Assembly (NCBI GenBank): GCA_003248845.1
Contig: QFPD01000132.1
Location: 1-6,822 of the forward strand
Origin: Microbacterium sp.
GTDB lineage: Bacteria > Actinomycetota > Actinomycetes > Actinomycetales > Microbacteriaceae
Direction of reading: 5' to 3'
DNA length: 6,822 nt
The notes beneath the pieces were generated by a model. That model did no database searches. It saw only the letters and a program-made list of their open reading frames with translations, and was not told the DNA's origin. The translations under genes were made by a program, and so were the position numbers. Every line of letters starts with the position of its first letter. Positions within the stretch are counted from its first letter, which is position 1. Below, one piece after another: positions 1 through 6,052 of the stretch.

Positions 1-2
1 TG

Positions 3-149
3 CTCGGTCAGGCGCTCCTCGGCGAGGGCTCTGTTCTCGCCGCAGCGGAGACCGTCGATGCGGAGTACACGGCATCCGTCACCGCGGGCACCTACGCCAA
101 CGCCGGGGGATTCTCCGTCGCCGTCACTCGTCTCGGAGGACAGTCATGA
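3..149 (+). CDS. ileS: C-terminal end of an aminoacyl-tRNA synthetase, probably isoleucine--tRNA ligase (partial)
   Basis: Only the last 48 codons are in the window; the open frame runs from the left edge to a TGA at 147-149. The visible peptide is Ala/Val/Thr/Gly-rich with an alternating hydrophobic pattern ending in FSVAVTRLGGQS. This suits the small C-terminal tail domain of actinobacterial IleS, but it carries no catalytic motif (HIGH or KMSKS would lie upstream). The call rests mainly on context: in Microbacteriaceae ileS commonly precedes folC, whereas in mycobacteria valS does, and this tail lacks the coiled-coil character of ValS. The stop overlaps the folC start as ATGA, which points to translational coupling. 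The frame is well supported; the identity is inference from neighbourhood and weak tail resemblance. Confidence 0.55.
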   Translation, partial: LGQALLGEGSVLAAAETVDAEYTASVTAGTYANAGGFSVAVTRLGGQS

Positions 150-1498
150 ACGACCGCACACGCGCCGACGCCGTCTACGCGGCGCTGCTGACCCGACAGG
201 GCGAGCAGTGGGTGCAGCCGCGCGTCGAGCGCACTCGGCGCGTTCTGGAGCTGCTCGACGACCCGCAGAAGACGTATCGCGTCATTCACGTGACCGGCAC
301 GAACGGCAAGACCTCGACGGCGCGGATCGCGGAGTCGGTCGTGCGCGCGACGGGCCTGCGGACCGGTCTGTTCACAAGTCCGCACCTCGAACGGTTCACC
401 GAGCGCATCATGATCGACGGCGAGCCCATCGACGATGGCCTGATCGCGGATGCCTGGGCAGAAGTGGAGCCCTTCGTCGGGATCGTCGACGCGCAGCTGC
501 AGGCGACGGGCGATGCACCTCTCACCTTCTTCGAGCTGCTGACGGTCCTCGCTTTCGTCGCCTTCGCCGACGCACCCGTGGATGTCGCGGTGATCGAAGT
601 CGGCATGGGCGGGTCATGGGACTCGACGAACACCGCCGACGGTGACGTCGCCGTCTTCGCACCGATCGACCTCGACCATGCCGACAAGCTCGGCGAGACG
701 ATCGAGGAGATCGCGACCGTGAAGGCCGGCATCATCAAAGACGGTGCCGCGGTCGTCTCCGCCGAGCAGGACGCCGCGGCGCTCAACGTCCTGCGGCGCA
801 CTGCCGCAGCGCGCGGGGCGGCCCTCGCCGTCGAGGGCGATGCCTTCGGCTTGTCCGCGCAGCATCTCGCCGTCGGCGGTCAGCAGATCAGCGTGCAGGG
901 CCTCGCGGGGCGCTACGACGACCTCTACCTGCCGCTCTACGGTGCGCACCAGGGGCACAATGCGGCCCTCGCCATCGCCGCGGTCGAGTCACTCATCGGC
1001 GGCGGAGCGCAGGCGCTCGCACCAGATGTCGTCGCCGACGGCCTCGCGCAGGTGACCTCGCCCGGTCGTCTCCAGCTCGTGGGCGTGGCGCCGACGGTTC
1101 TCGTAGACGCCGCGCACAACCCGCACGGGGCGCGCGCGCTCGTGCAGGCGCTCGACGACTCGTTCGACTTCGACGAGTGGGGGGTCGTGCTCGGAGCATT
1201 CGCAGATAAGGACGTGGCGGGCGTCGTCGCCGCGATCACGCCCGCGGCGACACACGTGTTCGCCACGGCCCCCGAATCGGAGCGCGCCGCGGAGGCGGAC
1301 ACGATCGCGGATCTCGTGGAAGGCATCGGCGGTCAGGTGAGCGTGCACCGCGACCTCGCCGAGGCCGCGGAAGCGGCGCGCGAATGGGCGTCGGCTTCGG
1401 ACCGGCGCGCTGTCGTGATCGCGGGGAGCGTCGTTCTCGCGGGCGAGGCGCTGCAGCTCGCGGCGGAGGAGAACTGGAAGGACGGGTGGCAGGCGTGA
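146..1498 (+). CDS. folC: Bifunctional dihydrofolate synthase / folylpolyglutamate synthase
   Basis: A 450-residue cytosolic Mur-ligase-fold enzyme. It is expected to add glutamate to dihydropteroate using ATP and then extend the polyglutamate tail of reduced folates. Visible motifs are the P-loop GTNGKTS (residues 51-57), TSPHL (77-81), the TFFELLT helix (127-133), EVGMGGSWDSTN (151-162), the Mg-binding region around D175-H178, SPGRLQ (305-310), the C-terminal domain signature VDAAHNPHG (320-328) and GAFADKD (350-356, usually GxxxDKD). The N-terminal ATPase domain covers about residues 1-300 and the C-terminal glutamate-ligase domain about 305-450; length is normal for actinobacteria. The ATG at 146 has a strong GGAGGA Shine-Dalgarno at 135-140 and overlaps the upstream stop. 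The TGA overlaps the GTG of the next gene, so it sits inside a coupled operon. No missing key residue was seen. Confidence 0.96.
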   Translation: MNDRTRADAVYAALLTRQGEQWVQPRVERTRRVLELLDDPQKTYRVIHVTGTNGKTSTARIAESVVRATGLRTGLFTSPHLERFTERIMIDGEPIDDGLIADAWAEVEPFVGIVDAQLQATGDAPLTFFELLTVLAFVAFADAPVDVAVIEVGMGGSWDSTNTADGDVAVFAPIDLDHADKLGETIEEIATVKAGIIKDGAAVVSAEQDAAALNVLRRTAAARGAALAVEGDAFGLSAQHLAVGGQQISVQGLAGRYDDLYLPLYGAHQGHNAALAIAAVESLIGGGAQALAPDVVADGLAQVTSPGRLQLVGVAPTVLVDAAHNPHGARALVQALDDSFDFDEWGVVLGAFADKDVAGVVAAITPAATHVFATAPESERAAEADTIADLVEGIGGQVSVHRDLAEAAEAAREWASASDRRAVVIAGSVVLAGEALQLAAEENWKDGWQA

Positions 1499-1914
1499 GC
1501 GCAGACTCCGCCGGCTCTTCGCGACGCGCCCCGCGCGTGCGTCGGCAACGCGGGGCGCGCGAGTCACTGGCATCCATCGTCCTCGGGTGCGAAACGCTCG
1601 TCGTCTTCCTCGGCGGGCTCGTGCTGTACGGGTTGAAAGCTCTCCCCGCGGGACTCGAGCCGTGGTGGGGGATCGTCATCGGCTCGGTGCTCGCCGTGCT
1701 GCTCGTCGTGACGTCGGCGTTCGTGCGCTACGACTGGGGGATCGCGCTCGGCTGGTTCTGGCAGCTGTTCATCGTCCTTGCGGGTTTCCTCGAGCCCGCC
1801 CTCGCCGTCGTCGGCCTGGTTTTCGGAGCGATGTACGCGTATGCGACGATCAAGGGAGGCGCCCTCGACAGAGCGAACGCGCAGCGCGCCGCCAGCGACA
1901 CGAATGGAGAATGA
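1495..1914 (+). CDS. DUF4233 family small integral membrane protein
   Basis: A 139-residue protein of unknown function. It starts at a GTG (1495) that overlaps the folC stop as GTGA; the same frame is open further upstream, but that part lies within folC. After a basic N-terminal tail (RRAPRVRRQRGARES, residues 10-24) come four predicted membrane helices at about 26-46, 57-77, 82-98 and 100-118, then a polar tail. The start of helix 1 (ESLASIVLG, 23-31), the aromatic/Gly run RYDWGIALGW (78-87) and YATIKGGALD (116-125) fit the DUF4233 pattern. The gene between folC and ndk in actinobacteria is typically this family (the M. tuberculosis equivalent lies between folC and ndkA). The basic N-terminus suggests a cytoplasmic N-terminus. 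No strong Shine-Dalgarno is present, so translation probably depends on coupling to folC. The biochemical role is unknown. Confidence 0.88.
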   Translation: MSADSAGSSRRAPRVRRQRGARESLASIVLGCETLVVFLGGLVLYGLKALPAGLEPWWGIVIGSVLAVLLVVTSAFVRYDWGIALGWFWQLFIVLAGFLEPALAVVGLVFGAMYAYATIKGGALDRANAQRAASDTNGE

Positions 1915-1915
1915 C

Positions 1916-2329
1916 ATGCCCACGGAAGAGACGCTCGTCCTCGTGAAGCCGGACGGTGTTGCACGCGGACTCACCGGTGCGATCCTGGCCCGCATCGAGG
2001 CGAAGGGTTACGCGCTCGTGGACATCAAGCTCGTCGAGCCCGACCGTGATCTGCTCGCGCAGCACTACGCGGAGCACGAGGGCAAGCCGTTCTACGAGCC
2101 GCTCATCGAGTTCATGCTCTCCGGCCCGTCCGTCGCGATCCGTCTCGCGGGCAATCGCGTCATCGAGGGGTTCCGCTCCCTCGCGGGTACGACCGACCCG
2201 ACCACGGCGGCGCCGGGCACGATCCGCGGGGACTTCGGTCGGGACTGGGGTGTCAAGGTGCAGCAGAACCTCGTGCACGGCAGTGACAGCCCTGAGTCCG
2301 CCGCGCGGGAGCTCGCGATCTGGTTTTGA
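1916..2329 (+). CDS. ndk: Nucleoside-diphosphate kinase
   Basis: A 137-residue cytosolic enzyme that transfers the gamma-phosphate of a nucleoside triphosphate to nucleoside diphosphates through a phosphohistidine. Visible family residues are VKPDGV (10-15, Lys11), Y51, F59, R87, GTTDPTTA (91-98), GTIRGD (101-106, Arg104) and the active-site signature NLVHGSDS (118-125, His121). Compared with E. coli Ndk (Arg104, His117) there are four extra residues between the Arg and the catalytic His (GRDWGVKVQQ, 108-117); from memory this is usual in Microbacteriaceae. The ATG at 1916 has GGAGA at 1906-1910 with 5-nt spacing and lies one base after the DUF4233 stop. An in-frame ATG at 1904 would add MEND but loses that Shine-Dalgarno. 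The stop falls in a palindrome shared with the convergent VKOR gene. Confidence 0.97.
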   Translation: MPTEETLVLVKPDGVARGLTGAILARIEAKGYALVDIKLVEPDRDLLAQHYAEHEGKPFYEPLIEFMLSGPSVAIRLAGNRVIEGFRSLAGTTDPTTAAPGTIRGDFGRDWGVKVQQNLVHGSDSPESAARELAIWF

Positions 2330-2343
2330 CGCGCGCGTCAGAA
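2324..2343. terminator. Palindrome spanning both stop codons of convergent ndk and VKOR genes (possible bidirectional terminator)
   Basis: TGACGCGCGCGTCA (2327-2340) is a perfect 14-bp palindrome. It extends by one G-T pair and two A-T pairs to 2324-2343. The ndk TGA is its left end and the VKOR stop (TCA on this strand) its right end. As RNA it could fold as a short stem with a CGCG loop. No U-tract follows in either direction, so intrinsic termination is not assured. Confidence 0.4.
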
Positions 2344-2955
2344 GATGACGTCGATGAGCTGCGGAATGGCATCCAACCGCAACTGTGCGAGGAGCAGCAC
2401 GATCGCGTACGTGAGGATCGCCAAGAGCGGCACCCACGGGGCGAGCTTCGCGCCGACCGCACGGACGCGCGCCGAGTCGGAGATCGCCCCCGCGCGAAGC
2501 AGGCGCACCCACACCGCGTAGAACGTCGGGATCGTGACGAGCCAAGTCACCATGCACCACGGGCACAGGGTGCCGAGAAGGTAGATGCTCTGCCCGATGA
2601 GCCACAGCACGAATCCGAACGCGAACGTGATTCCGGCGGCGAAGGCGAGCCAGAACCAGCGCGCGAACCGGGCGCCGGCGAGCACGGCCATTCCGACGAC
2701 GATCGGTGCCACCCATCCGGTCAGGCCGATGATCGGGTTCGGGAACCCGAAGACGCTGCCCTGCCACGAGCCGAGGTTCGCGGTGCATTGCACGATGATG
2801 CTGAAGTCGCACGAGGCGGGACCCGAATCGGGGTTCTGCAGCGCGTGGAACTTCTCCACCGTGAGCGCGAACGCCGCGCCCCACCCGATGACACCCGCGA
2901 TGATGAGCCAGACGGCGAGGGCTTTCGGACGAGACTCGATCGTGCGCGCTGACAT
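2338..2955 (-). CDS. Vitamin K epoxide reductase (VKOR) family membrane thiol oxidoreductase
   Basis: A 205-residue polytopic membrane protein. Bacterial VKOR homologues reoxidise periplasmic/extracytoplasmic DsbA-like proteins and pass electrons to quinone, doing the job of DsbB in actinobacteria. The active-site CPWC is at residues 131-134 in the fourth helix, and the loop cysteine pair is C49 and C57 in the first extracytoplasmic loop. The motif SVFGFPNPIIG (67-77) is diagnostic. Membrane helices lie at about 12-33, 73-95, 100-121, 123-150 and 172-191. There is no C-terminal thioredoxin fusion, so a separate DsbA-like partner is expected outside the window. The start is the ATG at 2955. 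The same frame stays open far upstream, but that part is antisense to the rne leader and rne and has no family similarity. No Shine-Dalgarno is visible; a -10-like hexamer 6 nt upstream suggests a leaderless transcript. Confidence 0.92.
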   Translation of the reverse strand: MSARTIESRPKALAVWLIIAGVIGWGAAFALTVEKFHALQNPDSGPASCDFSIIVQCTANLGSWQGSVFGFPNPIIGLTGWVAPIVVGMAVLAGARFARWFWLAFAAGITFAFGFVLWLIGQSIYLLGTLCPWCMVTWLVTIPTFYAVWVRLLRAGAISDSARVRAVGAKLAPWVPLLAILTYAIVLLLAQLRLDAIPQLIDVIF

Positions 2956-2962
2956 GGCGCGA

Positions 2963-2968
2963 TTATGG
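2963..2968 (-). promoter_or_regulatory. Candidate -10 element of the VKOR gene (leaderless)
   Basis: Read on the minus strand, CATAAT (5 of 6 matches to TATAAT) ends exactly 6 nt before the ATG at 2955, which would place the transcription start on the A of the start codon. No convincing -35 is present 16-18 bp upstream. The absence of a Shine-Dalgarno agrees with a leaderless mRNA. Confidence 0.4.
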
Positions 2969-3049
2969 CATCCGTGCCTTTGCGTCGCGCTCAGAATGCG
3001 TGTTGCGGAACGCCGGCGCACGCCTTCTCGCGCAATCGGAAGCGGAAAG

Positions 3050-3058
3050 TGGAATAAT
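3050..3058 (+). promoter_or_regulatory. Candidate extended -10 promoter for rne
   Basis: TGGAATAAT is a TGn extended -10 directly followed by AATAAT (5 of 6 matches to TATAAT). It is the only AT-rich hexamer of this kind upstream of rne. The predicted transcription start is near 3065. No good -35 is seen at 16-18 bp, which is tolerated with extended -10 elements. Confidence 0.45.
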
Positions 3059-3111
3059 GAGGCCGATGCCGCCGCGGCCGCGCCGCAGCGCATCACCGAA
3101 GACTTCGGGCG

Positions 3112-3171
3112 ATGAACGCCCTTCGCAGTACGAGCCCCGCCGCCGAGCGGGTGAGGCTGCAGACCGTATGA
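3112..3171 (+). other. Possible 19-codon upstream ORF in the rne leader
   Basis: An ATG at 3112 opens a 19-codon frame (begins MNALRSTSP, ends LQTV) closed by TGA at 3169-3171. The ATG lies in the 5-nt loop of the GGGCG/CGCCC hairpin. No clear Shine-Dalgarno precedes it, so translation is unproven. It could be chance in GC-rich DNA; the odd placement in the leader of an RNA-processing gene is why it is listed. Confidence 0.2.
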
Positions 3172-3256
3172 GTTCGCGGCACCTCCGGACCGGAGCGAGA
3201 CCGCCAGATCTGCCGGGAGTGGCCCGCGGAGCCGCCCCGCAAGGAGTACGCCAGAG

Positions 3257-5734
3257 ATGGCCGATGAGCGCAATGACCTTCCCGAATCCGACCACGACGA
3301 CGCCGCTGCGGCGCTGACGCCTCCCGAGGCACTCGTGCCCGACGACGTCTCCGAGGTTGCCGCCGAGAGTGACCTCGTCGCCGAGGCCGAACAGATCGTC
3401 GCCGCCGAAGCGGCCGCCGACGAGAGAGCGGACGCTGCCGCCGTGGCGGACGCCGAGAGCATCGTCGACGATGCCGCCGCTGCGGAGGAGGTCGCCGAAG
3501 CGGCGGTCGTCGCAGACGCGGAGGAGATCACTTCGGATGCCGAGGGCGCGGCCGATGCCGAGGCCGCGACGGCAGCCGAGGCGCCGGCGGAGCCGCAGCC
3601 GGTCACCGCCGTATCGCTCGGCCTCCTGCCGGCGGAGTTCGTCTCGCAGGTGTCCACGCAGCTCTTCTTCTACGCGCCGGAGGTCATCGCTCTGCCGTCG
3701 CGCCCGGAGGACGACGACCGCGACGATCAGGGTGCGCCCGGTGGATCCAGTGCGCGCCGACGCGGTCGCCGCCGCGGGGGCGCGGCGAACGGCGAGGGAG
3801 ACGAGGCATCCGGCTCCGATCGCTCCGAGCGAGGGGAACGCGGCGGCCGTCAGCCGCGCCAGCGTGCGGTCGAGCTCATCACGGAGCCCCAGCGGATCAA
3901 GGGTTCGACGCGTCTCGAAGCGAAGAAGCAGCGCCGCCGCGACGGCCGCGAGGCGGGCCGCCGACGCACGGTCGTGACCGAGGCGGAGTTCCTTGCCCGC
4001 CGCGAGGCCGTCGACCGCGACATGATCGTCCGCTCCAAGAACGGACGCATCCAGATCGCCGTGCTCGAGGACAACGTGCTCGTCGAGCACTACGTCGCGC
4101 GCAGCCAGGAGTCGTCGCTCATCGGCAATGTCTACCTCGGGCGCGTGCAGAATGTGCTGCCCTCGATGGAAGCCGCGTTCGTCGACATCGGCCGAGGCCG
4201 CAACGCCGTGCTGTACTCGGGCGAAGTCGATTGGGACGCCGTGGAGACCGGCAACCAGCCGCGCCGCATCGAACTCGCGCTCAAGAGCGGCGACCGTGTG
4301 CTCGTGCAGGTCACGAAGGATCCGGTGGGGCACAAGGGTGCGCGTCTCACGAGCCAGATCTCCCTGCCCGGCCGCTACCTCGTCTACGTGCCGGGCGGCG
4401 CGATGAACGGTATCTCGCGGAAGCTCCCCGACACCGAGCGAGCACGCCTCAAGCGCATCCTCAAAGAGGTCTTGCCCGAGTCGAGCGGCGTCATCGTGCG
4501 GACAGCCGCCGAGGGCGCGACCGAGGAGCAGCTGACCCGCGACGTGCAGCGCCTCACGAGCCAGTGGGAGCACATCTCCGCGCAGGTCGAGACGCAGCAG
4601 GCGCCATACCTGCTGCACTCCGAGCCCGACCTCCTCGTCAAGATCGTCCGCGATGTCTTCAATGAGGACTTCTCGAAGATGCTCATCCAGGGCGAGGATG
4701 CCTATCAGACGATCACGTCGTACCTCGCAGGCGTCGCTCCGGATCTCCTCGAGCGCATTGAGAAGTACGAGGAAGACCAGGACCCGTTCGACCGATTCCG
4801 TGTCACCGAGCAGATCGAGAAGGCGCTCGATCGCAAGGTGTGGCTGCCGTCGGGCGGCTCGTTGGTGATCGACCGCACCGAGGCGATGACGGTCGTCGAC
4901 GTCAACACCGGCAAGTTCGTCGGCTCAGGCGGCAACCTGGAAGAGACCGTCACGAAGAACAACCTCGAGGCGGCCGAGGAGATCGTCCGGCAGCTGCGCC
5001 TGCGCGACATCGGCGGCATCATCGTCGTCGACTTCATCGACATGGTGCTCGAGTCCAACCGCGACCTCGTGCTGCGCCGGCTCATCGAATGCCTGAGCCG
5101 GGACCGGACGAAGCACCAGGTCGCCGAGGTCACTTCGCTCGGGCTCGTACAGATGACCCGCAAGAAGCTCGGGCTCGGACTGCTCGAGACCTTCAGCGAG
5201 CCGTGCGAGGTGTGCGCGGGGCGCGGCGTCATCGTCCACCACGATCCGGTCGTGAAGCACCGGGGTGCTCCCGTCTCGAACGGTTCGGGGAACGGGCGGC
5301 GCTCGCGTCCCACGAGCTCCTCATCTGCGACCGGTGGAAACGGCGGCGGCACGCACGTGATCACCGAGGGCGCGAAGTCGGCGCTGGCGGCCATTGCGGC
5401 ATCCACCATCCACCCGGCGACGGGAGAAGCCGTCGTCGACGCCGCAGAGGGTGCGACTTCGCCTGCGGTCGCCGTCGACGAGGCGCGCGACGCCGCAGGC
5501 ACCGCCGCCAAGAAGCCGCGGCGCAAGCGCGGTGAGGGCCGTGCGCGCGGCGAGAGGGGAGACCGGCCCGAGGGCGGATCCCCGAAGACGGAGAAGGATC
5601 TGCTGCTCGACTCGGTGCTGAGCGCACTTCCCGAACCCAAGGCGCCCGGTCAGGGACGCGGCCGTCGCCGTGTGACGACGGCCGCTCTGAGCGGCACGCC
5701 GGTGGACGCGACACCCGTCGCCACCGAGAACTGA
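3257..5734 (+). CDS. rne: Ribonuclease E/G family endoribonuclease
   Basis: An 825-residue endonuclease of mRNA decay and rRNA/tRNA processing, with the catalytic core in the middle between two disordered arms, as is usual in actinobacteria. The acidic Ala/Glu/Asp arm (1-115) holds three 22-residue repeats (41-106). A hydrophobic island follows (121-149), then an Arg/Gly-rich basic stretch (166-202). The catalytic region (about 255-660) has an S1 domain (from about 286), 5'-sensor residues G372, V376, R415 and T416 (E. coli G124, V128, R169, T170), and DNase I-like domain acids D548 and D592 (E. coli D303, D346) with N550. The zinc-link CEVC is at 650-653. The tail is basic (KKPRRKRGEGRARGERG, 752-768) and ends in a hydrophobic LLLDSVLSALPEP segment (782-794). 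AAGGAG at 3241-3246 sets the ATG at 3257 with 10-nt spacing. It appears monocistronic and converges on the DUF4031 gene. Confidence 0.96.
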   Translation: MADERNDLPESDHDDAAAALTPPEALVPDDVSEVAAESDLVAEAEQIVAAEAAADERADAAAVADAESIVDDAAAAEEVAEAAVVADAEEITSDAEGAADAEAATAAEAPAEPQPVTAVSLGLLPAEFVSQVSTQLFFYAPEVIALPSRPEDDDRDDQGAPGGSSARRRGRRRGGAANGEGDEASGSDRSERGERGGRQPRQRAVELITEPQRIKGSTRLEAKKQRRRDGREAGRRRTVVTEAEFLARREAVDRDMIVRSKNGRIQIAVLEDNVLVEHYVARSQESSLIGNVYLGRVQNVLPSMEAAFVDIGRGRNAVLYSGEVDWDAVETGNQPRRIELALKSGDRVLVQVTKDPVGHKGARLTSQISLPGRYLVYVPGGAMNGISRKLPDTERARLKRILKEVLPESSGVIVRTAAEGATEEQLTRDVQRLTSQWEHISAQVETQQAPYLLHSEPDLLVKIVRDVFNEDFSKMLIQGEDAYQTITSYLAGVAPDLLERIEKYEEDQDPFDRFRVTEQIEKALDRKVWLPSGGSLVIDRTEAMTVVDVNTGKFVGSGGNLEETVTKNNLEAAEEIVRQLRLRDIGGIIVVDFIDMVLESNRDLVLRRLIECLSRDRTKHQVAEVTSLGLVQMTRKKLGLGLLETFSEPCEVCAGRGVIVHHDPVVKHRGAPVSNGSGNGRRSRPTSSSSATGGNGGGTHVITEGAKSALAAIAASTIHPATGEAVVDAAEGATSPAVAVDEARDAAGTAAKKPRRKRGEGRARGERGDRPEGGSPKTEKDLLLDSVLSALPEPKAPGQGRGRRRVTTAALSGTPVDATPVATEN
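3377..3574 (+). repeat. Three tandem 22-codon (66-bp) repeats in rne
   Basis: Units start at codons 41, 63 and 85 (bases 3377, 3443 and 3509) with VAEAEQIV, VADAESIV and VADAEEIT, each followed by a 14-residue Ala/Asp/Glu-rich spacer. The spacing is exactly 66 bp both times. The DNA has diverged at synonymous positions, so the repeat is best seen at protein level. Confidence 0.7.
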
Positions 5735-5740
5735 CGCGCT

Positions 5741-5788
5741 CGGCGCAGACTCGACGTACGCTCGTCAGCGCGCGCCGGGTCTGCGCCG
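5741..5788. terminator. Inverted repeat between convergent rne and DUF4031 gene (possible bidirectional terminator)
   Basis: CGGCGCAGAC (5741-5750) pairs perfectly with GTCTGCGCCG (5779-5788). The stem continues inward with one G-T and two G-C pairs to give 13 bp. The 22-nt loop contains a second small hairpin, CGCT/AGCG (5759-5762 with 5767-5770). The right arm lies inside the 3' end of the DUF4031 gene, and its stop codon sits in the apical loop. No T-run follows on either side. Confidence 0.45.
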
Positions 5789-6046
5789 CTCTCGCGCCGT
5801 CACTCGCAGGCCCGAGGCGATGAGCCGACGTACGAGGTCGTGCCCGCTCACGTGTCGTGCCCCGGCGGCGATCAGTCGCGCGTGCGCGTCCTCGGGGACG
5901 TCGTAGTGGTCGAGGTCGAAGCCCCGACGCGGGATCCCCTGCGCGGCCGCGAAAGCGTGAAGCTCGTCGAGATCACTGTCACTGACGAGGTGTGCCCAGA
6001 GCCGCCCGTGGGCGGGCCAGCGGGGGTCGTCGATCAGGATCGCCAT
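5765..6046 (-). CDS. DUF4031 family small protein
   Basis: A 93-residue protein of unknown function, recognised by the family pattern: [18 protein letters not shown] (3-20), then [10 protein letters not shown] (24-33), [15 protein letters not shown] (37-51) and a C-terminal [12 protein letters not shown] (71-82). Conserved Asp, Trp, His and Arg residues in the first two blocks suggest a small soluble domain with a possible catalytic or ligand-binding site, but no reaction is known to me. The ATG at 6046 was chosen because the family begins just before the hydrophobic LID strand; the ATG at 6106 would add 20 unrelated residues reaching toward the rplU promoter. No strong Shine-Dalgarno is present; TACGAT ends 6 nt before the ATG, suggesting a leaderless mRNA. 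It is divergent from rplU and convergent with rne. Confidence 0.85.
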   Translation of the reverse strand: MAILIDDPRWPAHGRLWAHLVSDSDLDELHAFAAAQGIPRRGFDLDHYDVPEDAHARLIAAGARHVSGHDLVRRLIASGLRVTARERRRPGAR

Positions 6047-6052
6047 TGACTC

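Larger units (their letters stand above)
2956..3256. other. 301-bp divergent intergenic region between the VKOR gene and rne, with the rne leader
   Basis: No convincing protein gene of normal size lies here. The left end holds the VKOR promoter candidate (minus strand) and 3050-3058 holds an extended -10 for rne, giving an rne leader of about 190 nt. That leader is GC-rich with several short perfect stems: GCGGC/GCCGC (3074-3078 with 3082-3086), GGGCG/CGCCC (3107-3111 with 3117-3121, loop ATGAA) and CTCCG/CGGAG (3183-3187 with 3191-3195). It also contains a possible 19-codon upstream ORF (3112-3171). RNase E genes in enterobacteria autoregulate through their leaders; a similar role here is only inference. 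Confidence 0.55.

Noticed and set aside
1384..1494. Earlier ATG start for the DUF4233 gene
   Set aside because: It would overlap folC by more than 100 bases. The GTG at 1495 overlaps the folC stop and matches family length.
1778..1915. Earlier starts for ndk (1778 or 1904)
   Set aside because: They lie inside the DUF4233 gene. The ATG at 1916 has a well-spaced GGAGA and gives the canonical Ndk N-terminus.
1850..2884. A 344-codon minus-strand frame across ndk and the VKOR gene
   Set aside because: It is the wrong frame of the real VKOR gene and antisense to ndk; the translation is Arg/His-rich and matches nothing.
2956..3657. Upstream in-frame extension of the VKOR gene to 439 codons
   Set aside because: The added part is Ala/Ser-rich shadow of the repetitive 5' end of rne. 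VKOR proteins of this type start just before the first membrane helix, and a -10-like element sits just before the ATG at 2955.
2963..4618. A 551-codon open frame on the minus strand opposite rne
   Set aside because: It is antisense to the conserved RNase E catalytic region, has shadow-type composition (Arg/Asp/Leu/Gly-rich) and no recognisable domain. Long antisense frames are expected where codon third positions are nearly all G or C.
4705..5640. A 311-codon minus-strand frame opposite the 3' part of rne
   Set aside because: Ser/Arg/Pro-rich low-complexity translation, no family motif, fully antisense to conserved catalytic sequence.
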